From CBDDHT01 sp965228615 (lineage in GTDB: Bacteria > Pseudomonadota > Alphaproteobacteria > Rhizobiales > Methyloligellaceae): DNA of 64,000 bases. A model generated the notes under the pieces. That model was not told the DNA's origin, ran no database searches, and saw only the letters and a list, made by a program, of their open reading frames with translations. Both the position numbers and the translations under genes were made by a program. This document shows positions 33,849 through 42,820 of this stretch, piece after piece. The first letter of the stretch is position 1, and each line of letters begins with the position of its first letter. Location of the stretch: NCBI GenBank assembly GCA_965228615.1, contig CBDDHT010000003.1, positions 558,001 to 622,000 on the forward strand, read 5' to 3'.

Positions 33849-34742
33849 TCAACGATCGAGTCCGCAAAGCCGCTGTATTTCGAGATAGCTTGCGGCATGA
33901 TCGAGTTCCTCATGCCCGTTTTCGGCCAGAGAAACATAGAGTGCCAGCGCCTGTTTCGTCATCGGAAGGGTGAGCGAAAGCTTGGCGGCAAGTGCCTCCG
34001 CACTGCGCATATCCTTGAGCTGAATACGGGACGGTGCCCCCGGTTTGAAATCACCCTCGACCATACGCCGGCCATGATTCTGCAGAATCGGCGAATCGGC
34101 GAATCCCCCCTTGAGTGCTTCGATAACGGCCATTGGATCCGCGCCGCCCTGCGCAGCCAAGGTCAGAGCCTCGGCAACCGTCGAGATGGTGTTGCCGACA
34201 ATAACCTGGTTGGCGAGTTTCACCAGTGAGCCGGCACCAGCCGGCCCCACATGCGTTGCCCGGCCCAAGACCGAAAAGATATCGTCAAGCGAGTCGAAAA
34301 TAGACCGGTCGCCGCCGGCCATAATGGCCAATGTCCCATCACGGGCACCAGGTTCACCGCCAGACACGGGTGCATCCAGGTAGCCAAGCGCGCGCTCGGC
34401 GGTAGCAGCAGCTTGAGCCTGGGCCGTTTCCATCGGAATCGAGCTCATGACAATAAGCGTGGCCCCTGGCGCCATCGTGTCCAGCAGACCAGGCGCGCCA
34501 TCGCCGAAGAGCACACGATCGCTGGTCGGCCCGTCCGAGACCATAACAATCACCAGATCGGCGTTCACGCCCGCGTCACCGGCCTGCCCGACAACCGAGA
34601 CCCCAAATGGCTTCAGCCGCTCCACCTTGTCTGGCGTCCGGTTCCAGGCGGCAACACGATGGCCGGCTTCGGCCAGTCTGCGTGCCATTTGAAAGCCCAT
34701 GATTCCGGTGCCGACGAATCCGATCGACCGCACGCCGTTCAT
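33849..34742 (-). CDS. Beta-hydroxyacid dehydrogenase (3-hydroxyisobutyrate / tartronate-semialdehyde reductase family)
   Basis: A 297-residue NAD(P)-dependent enzyme. The N-terminal Rossmann motif is IGFVGTGIMGFQMARRLAEAG, the substrate-binding signature is LDAPVSGGEPGARDG (near residue 123), and the catalytic lysine lies in LVKLANQVIVGNT (near residue 172). These place it with 3-hydroxyisobutyrate dehydrogenase and 2-hydroxy-3-oxopropionate reductase. It diverges from a tartrate/isopropylmalate-type dehydrogenase. That pairing is compatible with tartrate or glycerate metabolism, but the specificity is not visible. Confidence 0.9.
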   Translation of the reverse strand: MNGVRSIGFVGTGIMGFQMARRLAEAGHRVAAWNRTPDKVERLKPFGVSVVGQAGDAGVNADLVIVMVSDGPTSDRVLFGDGAPGLLDTMAPGATLIVMSSIPMETAQAQAAATAERALGYLDAPVSGGEPGARDGTLAIMAGGDRSIFDSLDDIFSVLGRATHVGPAGAGSLVKLANQVIVGNTISTVAEALTLAAQGGADPMAVIEALKGGFADSPILQNHGRRMVEGDFKPGAPSRIQLKDMRSAEALAAKLSLTLPMTKQALALYVSLAENGHEELDHAASYLEIQRLCGLDR

Positions 34743-34819
34743 AAGTGTTCCTCCCTCGTCATCGCGCCGCGATCGTGTCAGTATGCGCCGGTCAGAACAA
34801 CTGCAAAGGACGCATACAC

Positions 34820-35887
34820 GTGGGCAAGCACCGCATCGCTCTTATTCCCGGAGACGGCATTGGCAAAGAAGTGATTTCCGTCGGACAGGAGGCGCTCGAA
34901 ACGCTCTGCGAAATCTCGGACAACATTGACCTGGATTTCGAGACGTTTGACTGGGGAAGCGACCGTTATATCGAGACCGGCAGCATGATGCCGGATGACG
35001 CACTTGCGATCTTGTCCGGGTTCGATGCCATCTATTTCGGATCGGCAGGCGATCCCCGCGTGCCCGATCATGTCAGTTTATGGGAATTGCGGCTGGCTAT
35101 CTGCCAGGGCCTCGATCAATACGCCAATGTTCGCCCTGCCCGATTGCTGCCCGGGCTCACAAGTCCTCTGCGCGATGCCGGACCGAAGGAGATCGACTGG
35201 ATAATCGTACGGGAGAATTCGGAGGGCGAATATTCGGGGGCCGGCGGGCGTGTGCATCAGGGCCATCCCCTGGAAGTCGGGATGGATGTCAGCGTCATTA
35301 CCCGCGGCGGTGCCGAGCGCATCCTGCGTCATGCGTACGGGATTGCCCGGTCGCGGCCACGGCGCAAGCTTGCCTTTGTGACAAAATCGAACGCACAGCG
35401 TCATGCCATGGTCCTGTGGGACGAAGTCTGCGAGCAGGTTTCCGCCGACTTTCCGGAGGTCCTGACAGAGCGAGTTCTTGTCGATGCGATGGCCGCACGC
35501 TTTGTCACTGATCCGGCCAGTATCGATGTCGTTGTGGCCAGCAATCTGCATGCCGATGTCTTGAGCGATCTGGCCGCTGCGCTTTCCGGGAGTCTGGGTC
35601 TAGCACCGACAGCCAATCTCAATCCGGAGCGCGCCACCCCCTCCATGTTCGAACCGATTCACGGATCGGCCTTCGACATTATGGGCCGCGGCATCGCCAA
35701 TCCGCTGGGCGCAATGTGGTCTGCCGTGATGATGCTGGAACACCTGCAGGAGCCGGATGCCGCAGCGCGGCTGATGGGCGCGATTGAGGGTGTCACCCGC
35801 AATGGTACACATCTCACCCGGGATCTTGGCGGTCAGGCAACGACGGCCGACGTCACATCGGCCGTTCGCTCGGCTCTCGCATCATGA
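34820..35887 (+). CDS. Isocitrate/isopropylmalate-family dehydrogenase (tartrate/D-malate dehydrogenase-like)
   Basis: GTG 34820 is preferred (AAAGGA 9 bases upstream; protein begins VGKHRIALIPGDGIGKEV). The frame stays open to an ATG at 34745 that overlaps the neighbour's promoter. The 355-residue product has the family signatures: GDGIGKEV, REN-type catalytic segment (WIIVRENSEGEYSGAGG), KSNA in FVTKSNAQRHA, and the metal-binding VVASNLHADVLSDL near residue 240. The EYSG and Arg spacing resemble tartrate dehydrogenase / D-malate dehydrogenase rather than LeuB. It diverges from the beta-hydroxyacid dehydrogenase and ends 6 bases inside the convergent Aat-like gene. Confidence 0.88.
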   Translation: MGKHRIALIPGDGIGKEVISVGQEALETLCEISDNIDLDFETFDWGSDRYIETGSMMPDDALAILSGFDAIYFGSAGDPRVPDHVSLWELRLAICQGLDQYANVRPARLLPGLTSPLRDAGPKEIDWIIVRENSEGEYSGAGGRVHQGHPLEVGMDVSVITRGGAERILRHAYGIARSRPRRKLAFVTKSNAQRHAMVLWDEVCEQVSADFPEVLTERVLVDAMAARFVTDPASIDVVVASNLHADVLSDLAAALSGSLGLAPTANLNPERATPSMFEPIHGSAFDIMGRGIANPLGAMWSAVMMLEHLQEPDAAARLMGAIEGVTRNGTHLTRDLGGQATTADVTSAVRSALAS

Positions 35888-36799
35888 TGCGTCCGTTGCC
35901 CTAGGATCCCAGCTCCCGACGTCGAGATCTTCATCGACAAACCAGCGTCCACTCTTTCCTTCCAACTCGCATTGTTTGGCAAGAATGTCGTTGAATTCGC
36001 GACGAGGAATAAGGTTGAAGCCGACATGGGCCAAGTGCCCGGTTGGCTGCTTGCCATCGTTCAGGACATAACCCCAGTTCTGCAAATGTCGGTTCAGGGT
36101 TGCAAATCCGACCTTGGAGGCATCCCGGACGCGGACAAATTGCGACTCGGTAAAGAAGACACGTCCAATACCGGTGCCATAGCAGCCACCAGCCAGATTG
36201 CCGTCCTTGTCCCAGACCTCAACGGAATGAGCATGTCCAGCTTCGTGCAGAGCATTGAATGCGGCAATGACACGCGGCGTGATCCAGGTCAGATGCCTGC
36301 GGCCAGGGCGTGCCTCGCCGCAGGCCCGAACGACCTCCTCGAAATTCTGATCGAAAGTCACGCTGAAATGCTTGTTGCGCAAGCGTCGGCGCAAATTCTT
36401 CTCCATACGGAAGTCCTCTATAAAGAGGACCATGCGCTCCGACGGCGCCCACCATTTCATTGGCTCGACGTGACAGAAGGGGTAGAGACCGGACCGGTAG
36501 GCGGCAAGCAGTGTTTCGACGTCGAGATCGCTGCAGACGCCGGCAAGACCGTCCGGGCTTGCCAGTGCTTCGTCCGGGTTCGGCAGAATGCGACGAGCGG
36601 CCGGCGATTTCAGATAATGGGACGTAACCACCCCGGCGACCCCTGGAACAGAACCCAGCCCTTGATGCTTGATCGACCAGGCTGCACCGAGCATGCGCCG
36701 CCGCCAACGATCGGCAAACGGCTCGGTTTCTGGAACCGGCCGGGCATCATCATCGACAAACGCCAGCAACTCGGTGGTCGCGTCACTCTTTGAACTCAT
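35882..36799 (-). CDS. Divergent leucyl/phenylalanyl-tRNA-protein transferase (Aat family)
   Basis: The 305-residue protein contains the Aat acetyltransferase-like fold: LLAAYRSGLYPFC near residue 96, MKWWAPSERMVLF, LTWITPRVIAAFNALHEAGHAHSVEVW near residue 170 (in segments), and HLAHVGFNLIPRREF at the C-terminus. Aat attaches Leu or Phe to N-terminal Arg/Lys of proteins for ClpS-ClpAP degradation. It has an N-terminal extension of about 65 residues and key motifs differ: FFTESQF where GESMF is usual, and NDGKQ where DCQ is usual. It may be a paralogue with altered substrate. Convergent overlap with the tartrate-type dehydrogenase gene is 6 bases. Confidence 0.78.
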   Translation of the reverse strand: MSSKSDATTELLAFVDDDARPVPETEPFADRWRRRMLGAAWSIKHQGLGSVPGVAGVVTSHYLKSPAARRILPNPDEALASPDGLAGVCSDLDVETLLAAYRSGLYPFCHVEPMKWWAPSERMVLFIEDFRMEKNLRRRLRNKHFSVTFDQNFEEVVRACGEARPGRRHLTWITPRVIAAFNALHEAGHAHSVEVWDKDGNLAGGCYGTGIGRVFFTESQFVRVRDASKVGFATLNRHLQNWGYVLNDGKQPTGHLAHVGFNLIPRREFNDILAKQCELEGKSGRWFVDEDLDVGSWDPRATDAS

Positions 36800-37137
36800 A
36801 GAATCGTCTCTCGCATTCTGCGGTCTTGGTGCTGCCCCTCGTGAGGCAGTTTCCCCCTACAGCAACGTCCTCGAGCATAGGCCCGAAGACGGATGTCCCC
36901 GATGTCATATCAGAGGGATATTAAAATTGATTTTCGCTACCCACGCACACTCACCAGAAGCGGTTAACCCAATCTTTCTCTTTGATTTCCAAGCAAAATT
37001 CAGCGTCTCGTTAAAATTTGAACGAATTCCCTAACGCGATATCACTATTTGTCTGGCAGAGTGCTTACTGGTTGGGGAAAAGACTGCGCGAAAAAACACC
37101 CAATCACACGAATGACTGATAGACTTGAGGGAACGAC
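36800..37137. other. AT-richer intergenic region without recognised genes
   Basis: The stretch contains the promoter side of the Aat-like gene and leads to the small ORF at 37138. I see no RNA gene, repeat or conserved coding sequence. Confidence 0.4.
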
Positions 37138-37332
37138 GTGCCAATCGACCGGGAAATGCGGACTGCAATCTTTTTGTGGGAGTCCTCGCCGATTGGCCAA
37201 GAATTGGAGGCGCAAATGCCACTGTTTTGCACGGCTCAGCCGGAACAGGCATTTCCAAAACAATATTGGCTCGGTTTAGCCTTGGCGGGGCTTCTTTGGG
37301 CCGTACTCGGGGTTGGGGCCACATTGGTTTAG
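37138..37332 (+). CDS. Possible small single-span membrane protein
   Basis: A 64-codon frame starting at GTG with a ribosome site GAGGGA 6 bases upstream. The N-terminal 40 residues are hydrophilic. The C-terminal part (YWLGLALAGLLWAVLGVGAT) is a clear hydrophobic helix preceded by Lys and Gln, so the protein would have a cytoplasmic head and one membrane span. A good terminator follows at 37365. No family is recognised. Supported by start signal, membrane segment and terminator, not by homology. Confidence 0.45.
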   Translation: MPIDREMRTAIFLWESSPIGQELEAQMPLFCTAQPEQAFPKQYWLGLALAGLLWAVLGVGATLV

Positions 37333-37364
37333 AACCTGAGAAAAAATGAGAGTGATATCAGAAG

Positions 37365-37393
37365 CGGCGGGTCCGGCGGGGTCCGCCGTTTTC
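37365..37393 (+). terminator. Rho-independent terminator after the small ORF
   Basis: The stem CGGCGGGTCC / GGGTCCGCCG (two G-U pairs) has a 4-base GGCG loop and is followed by TTTTCATTTG. It lies about 30 bases after the small ORF. Confidence 0.75.
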
Positions 37394-37619
37394 ATTTGTT
37401 CTGGCTCCTTTTGCTTTGGCTCACAATCAAAAAACTCTATCGAGTTCCGCTTTTCAGCTAATGACCCAATGTATCGTCCAGCTGACAGGATGGGCGCTTA
37501 GGCACGCCTTCCGTCCAACAATGCAGCGGTAACTTCTCGAACGTCGGAACCAACGCGATTGCGAACGGCCGGTCGACGCCCAGGAGGTCAGCGACGCCGC
37601 TCAGAATCGGCATCGAGGT

Positions 37620-40055
37620 TCAATGCGCCATCTGGCCATTCCGTGCTTCCTTTTTGCTCAAGGCCCTCGGAATACCGGACTGCCTCTGACTTTCATCCCA
37701 TTCGGTCGATTGCAGCGTCTCCGTCAACGCGACCTTCACAGCTTGGTCGATTTGTGAGATCGGCATAATTTCCAAACCGTTCTTCACCGCATCCGGTATC
37801 TCCGGCAGATCTTTGGCATTTTCGTCGGGGATCAGGACGGTCTTGATACCGCCACGCAAGGCCGTGAGCAGTTTCTCCTTGAGATCGCTGACCGGCAGAA
37901 CGCGACCGCGAAGCGTGATCTCGCCAGTCATCGCGACATCCTTGCGCACCGGAATGCGAGCCATAACGGAAATGATTGCTATTGCCATGGCAACACCGGC
38001 CGAAGCCCCATCTTTGGCGATCGCGCCATCGGGCACATGGACATGGACGCGTCTCGTCTCGAAGAGCTGTGGCTCGATACCGAACGCGACGGCACGGGAG
38101 CGTACATAGGCATTTGCCGCCTCAATCGACTCCTTCATGACATTCCCCAGATTGCCGGTAACAGTCATTTTCCCCTTCCCCCGGCTCATGACGGCTTCGA
38201 CGGTCAAGAGTTCGCAGCCGACCTCGGTCCAAGCAAGAGCGTTCACCACACCGACCCTATCTTCAACATCAACCTCGCCATAGCGGTAATGAGGCACACC
38301 AAGGAATTCCTCGAGATTCTGCATTGTGAATGCAATGCTCGCCGCGTTCGTGGACAGCAACGTCTTGACAGTCTTGCGCGCCAACTTCGCAATTTCACGC
38401 TCGAGACCGCGCACGCCGGCCTCCCGGGTGTAGCGCTGTACAATCTCCTTCAAGGCGTCGTCATCGAGACTCCACTCCCTATCATCAAGCTTGTGCCCGT
38501 TGAGCTGCGCAGGGATGAGATGTCGACGGGCAATCTCGATTTTCTCGTCTTCGGTGTAGCCTGCGATACGGATGACCTCCATCCTGTCCAGCAAGGCTGG
38601 TGGAATGTTGAGTGTATTCGCGGTGGTCACAAACATGACGTTGGAAAGGTCGTAATCAACCTCGAGATAATGGTCGTTGAAGGCATGGTTCTGCTCGGAA
38701 TCCAGTACTTCCAGAATCGCCGATGCCGGGTCACCTCGGAAATCAGCGCCCATTTTGTCCACCTCGTCGAGAAGGAACAGCGGATTCACCTTTTTAGTCT
38801 TGCGCATGGATTGGACGATCTTGCCCGGCATTGAGCCCAAATAGGTCCGTCGATGGCCGCGAATTTCCGCTTCGTCGCGCACGCCGCCCAAGGACATGCG
38901 CACGAAGTCGCGTCCTGTCGCCTTGGCTATCGACTCGCCGAGCGAGGTTTTGCCGACGCCAGGTGGGCCGACAAGGCAAAGAATCGGTCCCTTGAGTTTG
39001 TTGGTACGCGTCTGCACCGCTAGATATTCGATGATGCGTTCCTTGACCTTTTCAAGGCCGTAGTGCTCTTCATTGAGAATCCGCTCGGCTGCACCAATAT
39101 CTCTATTGACCTTGCGCTTGACGCCCCACGGTACCGATAAGAGCCAGTCGAGATAGTTACGCGTCACCGTGGCTTCCGCCGACATTGCACCCATCCAACG
39201 CAGCTTTTTCAGCTCACCGAGAGCCATTTCCCTCGCATCCTTAGAGAGCTTTGTTTTTGCAATTTTTTCCTGGAACTCACTAATATCGTCCTGGTTGTCG
39301 TCGGGGTCATCCAGCTCTCGTTGGAGGGCTTTCAACTGCTCATTCAGATAGGTTTCGCGCCCGGAACCGTCCATCTCGTTTTTGACGCGGTTTCGTATTT
39401 TTCTCTCCGCGCTCAGGATTGATATCTCACTCTCGATCAGCGCGCACAGACGCTCCAAACGCTCCGAGAGCACCGAGATTTCCAAAATCGTCTGCTTGTC
39501 GGAGACCTTGATCGCAAGATGGGAGGAAATGGTATCGGCAAGCTTCGAGAAATCCTGGATCTTGGTGATACTGCCGAGAATCTCGGATGAGATCCTTTTG
39601 CTGAGCTTGATGTAGCTTTCGAACTGGCTCAGGACGGATTGCGCCAACGCCTCGATCTTCGTCTCTGCGCCAAGTTCGTCCTCGACGGCGGCGATATGAG
39701 CCTCGATAAAGGATGCATTCTCGGAAAAATTGAGAACGCGCGCCCGTGACGTGCCTTCGACCAGCACTTTCACGGTGTTATCGGGCAACTTTAAAAGTTG
39801 CAGAACCGTCCCCAATGTCCCGACGGAATGTATCGCGTCCATCGACGGCTCATCGTCTGCGGAGTTCTTTTGCGCAATGAGCAGGACCCGCTTGTCCGTG
39901 CGCATCGCCTCTTCAAGTGCCAGGATCGATTTTTCGCGGCCGACGAACAACGGCACGATCATGTGTGGGAAAACACAAATGTCCCGCAGTGGCAGAACGG
40001 GAAGCACGCCGGTTTCACCGCTGGATGCACCGGGCTCGGTCGGTTCGTTTGTCAT
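37620..40055 (-). CDS. lon: ATP-dependent protease Lon
   Basis: An 811-residue Lon protease. The N-terminal substrate domain (about 15-205) starts LPVLPLRDICVFPHMIVPLF, and a coiled helical segment follows. The AAA+ module has Walker A GPPGVGKTSLGESIA near residue 365 and Walker B LFLLDEVDKMG. The C-terminal peptidase domain has the catalytic Ser in KDGASAGVAMA and the Lys in KEKLLTALRGG. All active-site residues are present. Unlike the usual alphaproteobacterial lon, it is not beside clpX/clpP or hup, so it may be a relocated or second copy. It degrades misfolded and regulatory proteins in the cytoplasm. A run of AT-poor spacer of 107 bases separates it from the racemase gene. Confidence 0.95.
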   Translation of the reverse strand: MTNEPTEPGASSGETGVLPVLPLRDICVFPHMIVPLFVGREKSILALEEAMRTDKRVLLIAQKNSADDEPSMDAIHSVGTLGTVLQLLKLPDNTVKVLVEGTSRARVLNFSENASFIEAHIAAVEDELGAETKIEALAQSVLSQFESYIKLSKRISSEILGSITKIQDFSKLADTISSHLAIKVSDKQTILEISVLSERLERLCALIESEISILSAERKIRNRVKNEMDGSGRETYLNEQLKALQRELDDPDDNQDDISEFQEKIAKTKLSKDAREMALGELKKLRWMGAMSAEATVTRNYLDWLLSVPWGVKRKVNRDIGAAERILNEEHYGLEKVKERIIEYLAVQTRTNKLKGPILCLVGPPGVGKTSLGESIAKATGRDFVRMSLGGVRDEAEIRGHRRTYLGSMPGKIVQSMRKTKKVNPLFLLDEVDKMGADFRGDPASAILEVLDSEQNHAFNDHYLEVDYDLSNVMFVTTANTLNIPPALLDRMEVIRIAGYTEDEKIEIARRHLIPAQLNGHKLDDREWSLDDDALKEIVQRYTREAGVRGLEREIAKLARKTVKTLLSTNAASIAFTMQNLEEFLGVPHYRYGEVDVEDRVGVVNALAWTEVGCELLTVEAVMSRGKGKMTVTGNLGNVMKESIEAANAYVRSRAVAFGIEPQLFETRRVHVHVPDGAIAKDGASAGVAMAIAIISVMARIPVRKDVAMTGEITLRGRVLPVSDLKEKLLTALRGGIKTVLIPDENAKDLPEIPDAVKNGLEIMPISQIDQAVKVALTETLQSTEWDESQRQSGIPRALSKKEARNGQMAH

Positions 40056-40162
40056 ATCGTTTGTTCCATCATGGCCGTCCGATTTGAAACTTCCCGACGA
40101 GAGACGCTGTCTGCAATTCGTCCTATGTCTGTCATCCGTGTCGCAAAACTCCGTTGGGTATC

Positions 40163-41266
40163 TCAGTGATTGGCATGGCTGGCGAGCATTGGTAGGTGCG
40201 CTTGCCCGCCCTTCATGACTTTGCCGACAAAGGGTGATGTCAACGCTCGGACCAATGCGCTGTAGTTAGGCTGGAAGGTGACCTCAGCACCGACTGGCAG
40301 GGCGTTATGGCCGGCATCGACGATCAGGTGATCGCTGCTGGCGCCGATGACTTCGATTCCCGACATAGAATGGAGCCCGTTCGGATCGGTATCCTGACAT
40401 CCGATCGCGAGGATCGTCTGTGAGATGGAGCCCTGATCGATGGCGACCGGCGCCTCTCCGAATGCGGCTTGTCCGAATTCGCCCCAAGGCCGTGACGGCT
40501 TGGTCTTCACCTCGATCACTTCGGCAACGAGCGCTATGGCGTCGGTATAGAGTCCATCGACCGCTCGGCGATGAAGAGGGTCACGGCCCAACAAAATGGA
40601 CTCGCCCAAGCGAAGATCATTGATGCGGCCGGTGTCCGCACGGCCAAGTGCCCATTGAAGGTTGCCGGAATTTCCTCCGGAGACAGTGTCGATCGCAAGG
40701 CCGAAGTTGGAGTCGATCACATCTGCCAGCGTCGATAACTCGCCCATGTTCTTGTCATCAGGACGCACTCCGCTGCGGCAGGCGAGGTTCGTGCCAATCC
40801 CTTTGAGCGCAATATTCGTGAGGCAAAGCGTCTCTCGAACGATGCCCTCAAGATCGCCGGGCATGATGCCTTCGCGGAGATCGCCGAGTTCTACCATGAG
40901 CACGACACCATGCGTCTTTCCGGCATCCTTTGCCGCAGACGAGAGCTTGCGAATAACATCAAGCTCGGTGTTGAAGCTAATGTCGGCGTGGGTCACGACT
41001 CGATCGACCTGGCTGAGCATTGGAGAGCGGATGAGCACCATCGGTGCAGAGACGCAAGCCAGGCGCATCGCTTCGATGTTCTCGATGCGCGAGTCGCCAA
41101 GCCGATGCACTCCCGCCCGGAGTAAGGCGTTCGCGATCTCAGGAGAACCACTGGTCGCTTTTGTAACGCCCGTGACCGAGATGCCGCGATCGGCTAGCAA
41201 CGTAACCAATTTGCAGGCGTTATGCTGAATCTTGTTGAGATCGATCTCCAGTCGTGGCGCCGTCAT
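40163..41266 (-). CDS. PLP-dependent amino acid racemase (alanine racemase N-terminal domain family)
   Basis: A 367-residue fold-type III PLP enzyme. The N-terminus PRLEIDLNKIQHNACKL and the cofactor lysine in GVTKATSGS (about residue 36) match the Ala_racemase_N family of the ornithine racemase / YhfX type. Further features are LMVELGDLREGIMP near residue 125 and DTVSGGNSGNLQWAL near 195. It probably interconverts L- and D-forms of an amino acid; ornithine, proline, glutamate and others are possible. Its ATG overlaps the stop of the DUF1611 gene by 4 bases, so the two act together. Confidence 0.85.
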   Translation of the reverse strand: MTAPRLEIDLNKIQHNACKLVTLLADRGISVTGVTKATSGSPEIANALLRAGVHRLGDSRIENIEAMRLACVSAPMVLIRSPMLSQVDRVVTHADISFNTELDVIRKLSSAAKDAGKTHGVVLMVELGDLREGIMPGDLEGIVRETLCLTNIALKGIGTNLACRSGVRPDDKNMGELSTLADVIDSNFGLAIDTVSGGNSGNLQWALGRADTGRINDLRLGESILLGRDPLHRRAVDGLYTDAIALVAEVIEVKTKPSRPWGEFGQAAFGEAPVAIDQGSISQTILAIGCQDTDPNGLHSMSGIEVIGASSDHLIVDAGHNALPVGAEVTFQPNYSALVRALTSPFVGKVMKGGQAHLPMLASHANH

Positions 41267-42753
41267 TCTATGAGGACAGCCAGCTTCTCCTGGAGTTCCG
41301 GAAAAGCCGAGCAGACCATCTCCACCAAACGCTCGGGCGACCGTGACAGCGCATCGGTGGCCGGGATGCCGAGCGTTTTCTGATACAGCTTGATGGCTGC
41401 GCTGATCTCCGGTTCGGTCATGTCTTCGTGGTTGATGGTAAGGCCGATGACTTTGGTGTGGGCGAAGGTCTCGATGAGATGAATTTCGCTGGACGGGGTC
41501 GGCATCGGCATATGAACAAAGTCGCAGCGATGTTTTCGGTGCGGTGCGTGCTGGAGAACAACACCATCCGGGACACTGCCTCGGAGGATGAGGGCCGATG
41601 TCGAGTATGCAGGGTGGCTCAACGCGCCTTGCCCTTCGATGATGATCACATCGGGATTTCCCTGCTCGAACGCTTCCACGATCGTGGCTTCCAATTCTCC
41701 GGTACAGAACTGCGACGGTACTGCATCGAGTGCGATGCCGTAGCGCGCGCCTTGCATCAAGCCAGTTTGACCTGTACCGACCATGATCGCTTTGATACCG
41801 CGATCGTTGAGCGCGCGGGTCAGGATCGAGCCCGTCGTGCGCTTACCGATGGCGCAGTCGGTGCCGAGGATGGCAATCCGCGGGCACGTGACCTTGTGAA
41901 TGCGGCCACTGAACGACCGCAAATCCTTCTTGGCCCGAGGTTTTCGGACATCGAGGATCCTGACACCGCTGTCTGTGCTGACGCGTCTGAATTCCGGATC
42001 GTCGTTCAAGAACTCATGGAGGCCGCTCACAATGTTCATTCCCAGGCTCATAGCCTCAATGACAAGGTTGCGATCTCGGGCGGACAACATACCGCTCGAT
42101 GGCGCCAGTCCAAAGATGAACCAATCCGGCACGCCTTCAGCATGGGTCAGCACTTCAGCAAGATCGCGACAGATAGGGATTGCATTCGGCGCCTCTCCGA
42201 GCGAGGCGCCTGCATCGAGACCCGCCTTTGTGCTATCGATAACGGCGACGATTTCATATAACTCGGAGTGACGGACCAATCCGTTGGCCGTCTTCCCGTC
42301 GATAGCACCAAAATTTCCCTCGCAGTAGACGACCGCTGTTGATGCTGTGTCCGTGTCGAGCTGGTCTGCCAGCTGTTCGGAACGCAAAAATCGGGTGCGA
42401 GCCGCGACGTGGTCGCCAAATTCCATCGTGGGTGAACTCGCGGCGGCCGAAGCATCCGACAACGCCGTTGCTCGAAATTGGCTCGCTGTCGGCAAGGGGA
42501 TCATATTGGCCGGGTCGACCGGTGATTTCAGATCTTCGGGTGACGTGACGCACGCAAGACGGTCGTTTGTAGCTAGGGTCTCCGGCCAAGGTTTCCCAAG
42601 AGCGATGCTAAGGTTCTTCTCGAGCACGTCATGGCGGCGTTGCAGACTTGCCAGTTCGACCTGAAAACCATGAAGACGTCGGCGCTGAATCTTTTGTTCC
42701 TCCTGAACAGCCCTGCCGCGATGCGCGCTGAGATCGACCGGATCGTCCGTCAT
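41263..42753 (-). CDS. DUF1611 protein (DgcN-like P-loop enzyme) with long N-terminal extension
   Basis: ATG 42753 (ribosome site AAAGGTGAT) gives 496 residues; an upstream ATG at 42774 lacks a signal. Residues about 135-490 match DUF1611: VVYCEGNFG near the start, then a P-loop-like ILGTDCAIGKRTTGSIL, MVGTGQTGLMQGARYG, and IIIEGQGALSHPAYST. DgcN, a DUF1611 protein, is reported as a D-glutamate N-acetyltransferase. The first 130 residues are additional: a charged, probably coiled helical stretch (about 20-55) and an Ala/Ser-rich linker. The tight pairing with an amino acid racemase suggests a D-amino-acid pathway. Substrate not determined. Confidence 0.8.
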   Translation of the reverse strand: MTDDPVDLSAHRGRAVQEEQKIQRRRLHGFQVELASLQRRHDVLEKNLSIALGKPWPETLATNDRLACVTSPEDLKSPVDPANMIPLPTASQFRATALSDASAAASSPTMEFGDHVAARTRFLRSEQLADQLDTDTASTAVVYCEGNFGAIDGKTANGLVRHSELYEIVAVIDSTKAGLDAGASLGEAPNAIPICRDLAEVLTHAEGVPDWFIFGLAPSSGMLSARDRNLVIEAMSLGMNIVSGLHEFLNDDPEFRRVSTDSGVRILDVRKPRAKKDLRSFSGRIHKVTCPRIAILGTDCAIGKRTTGSILTRALNDRGIKAIMVGTGQTGLMQGARYGIALDAVPSQFCTGELEATIVEAFEQGNPDVIIIEGQGALSHPAYSTSALILRGSVPDGVVLQHAPHRKHRCDFVHMPMPTPSSEIHLIETFAHTKVIGLTINHEDMTEPEISAAIKLYQKTLGIPATDALSRSPERLVEMVCSAFPELQEKLAVLIE

Positions 42754-42820
42754 GGTTCCATCACCTTTGTTCATCGTTATGGTCGATCGTCACTGTTGGC
42801 AGATTCAGGTCTTTGCAAAG

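Noticed and set aside
35972..36793. Plus-strand open frame of 273 codons
   Set aside because: Antisense to the Aat-like gene, which has conserved family motifs.
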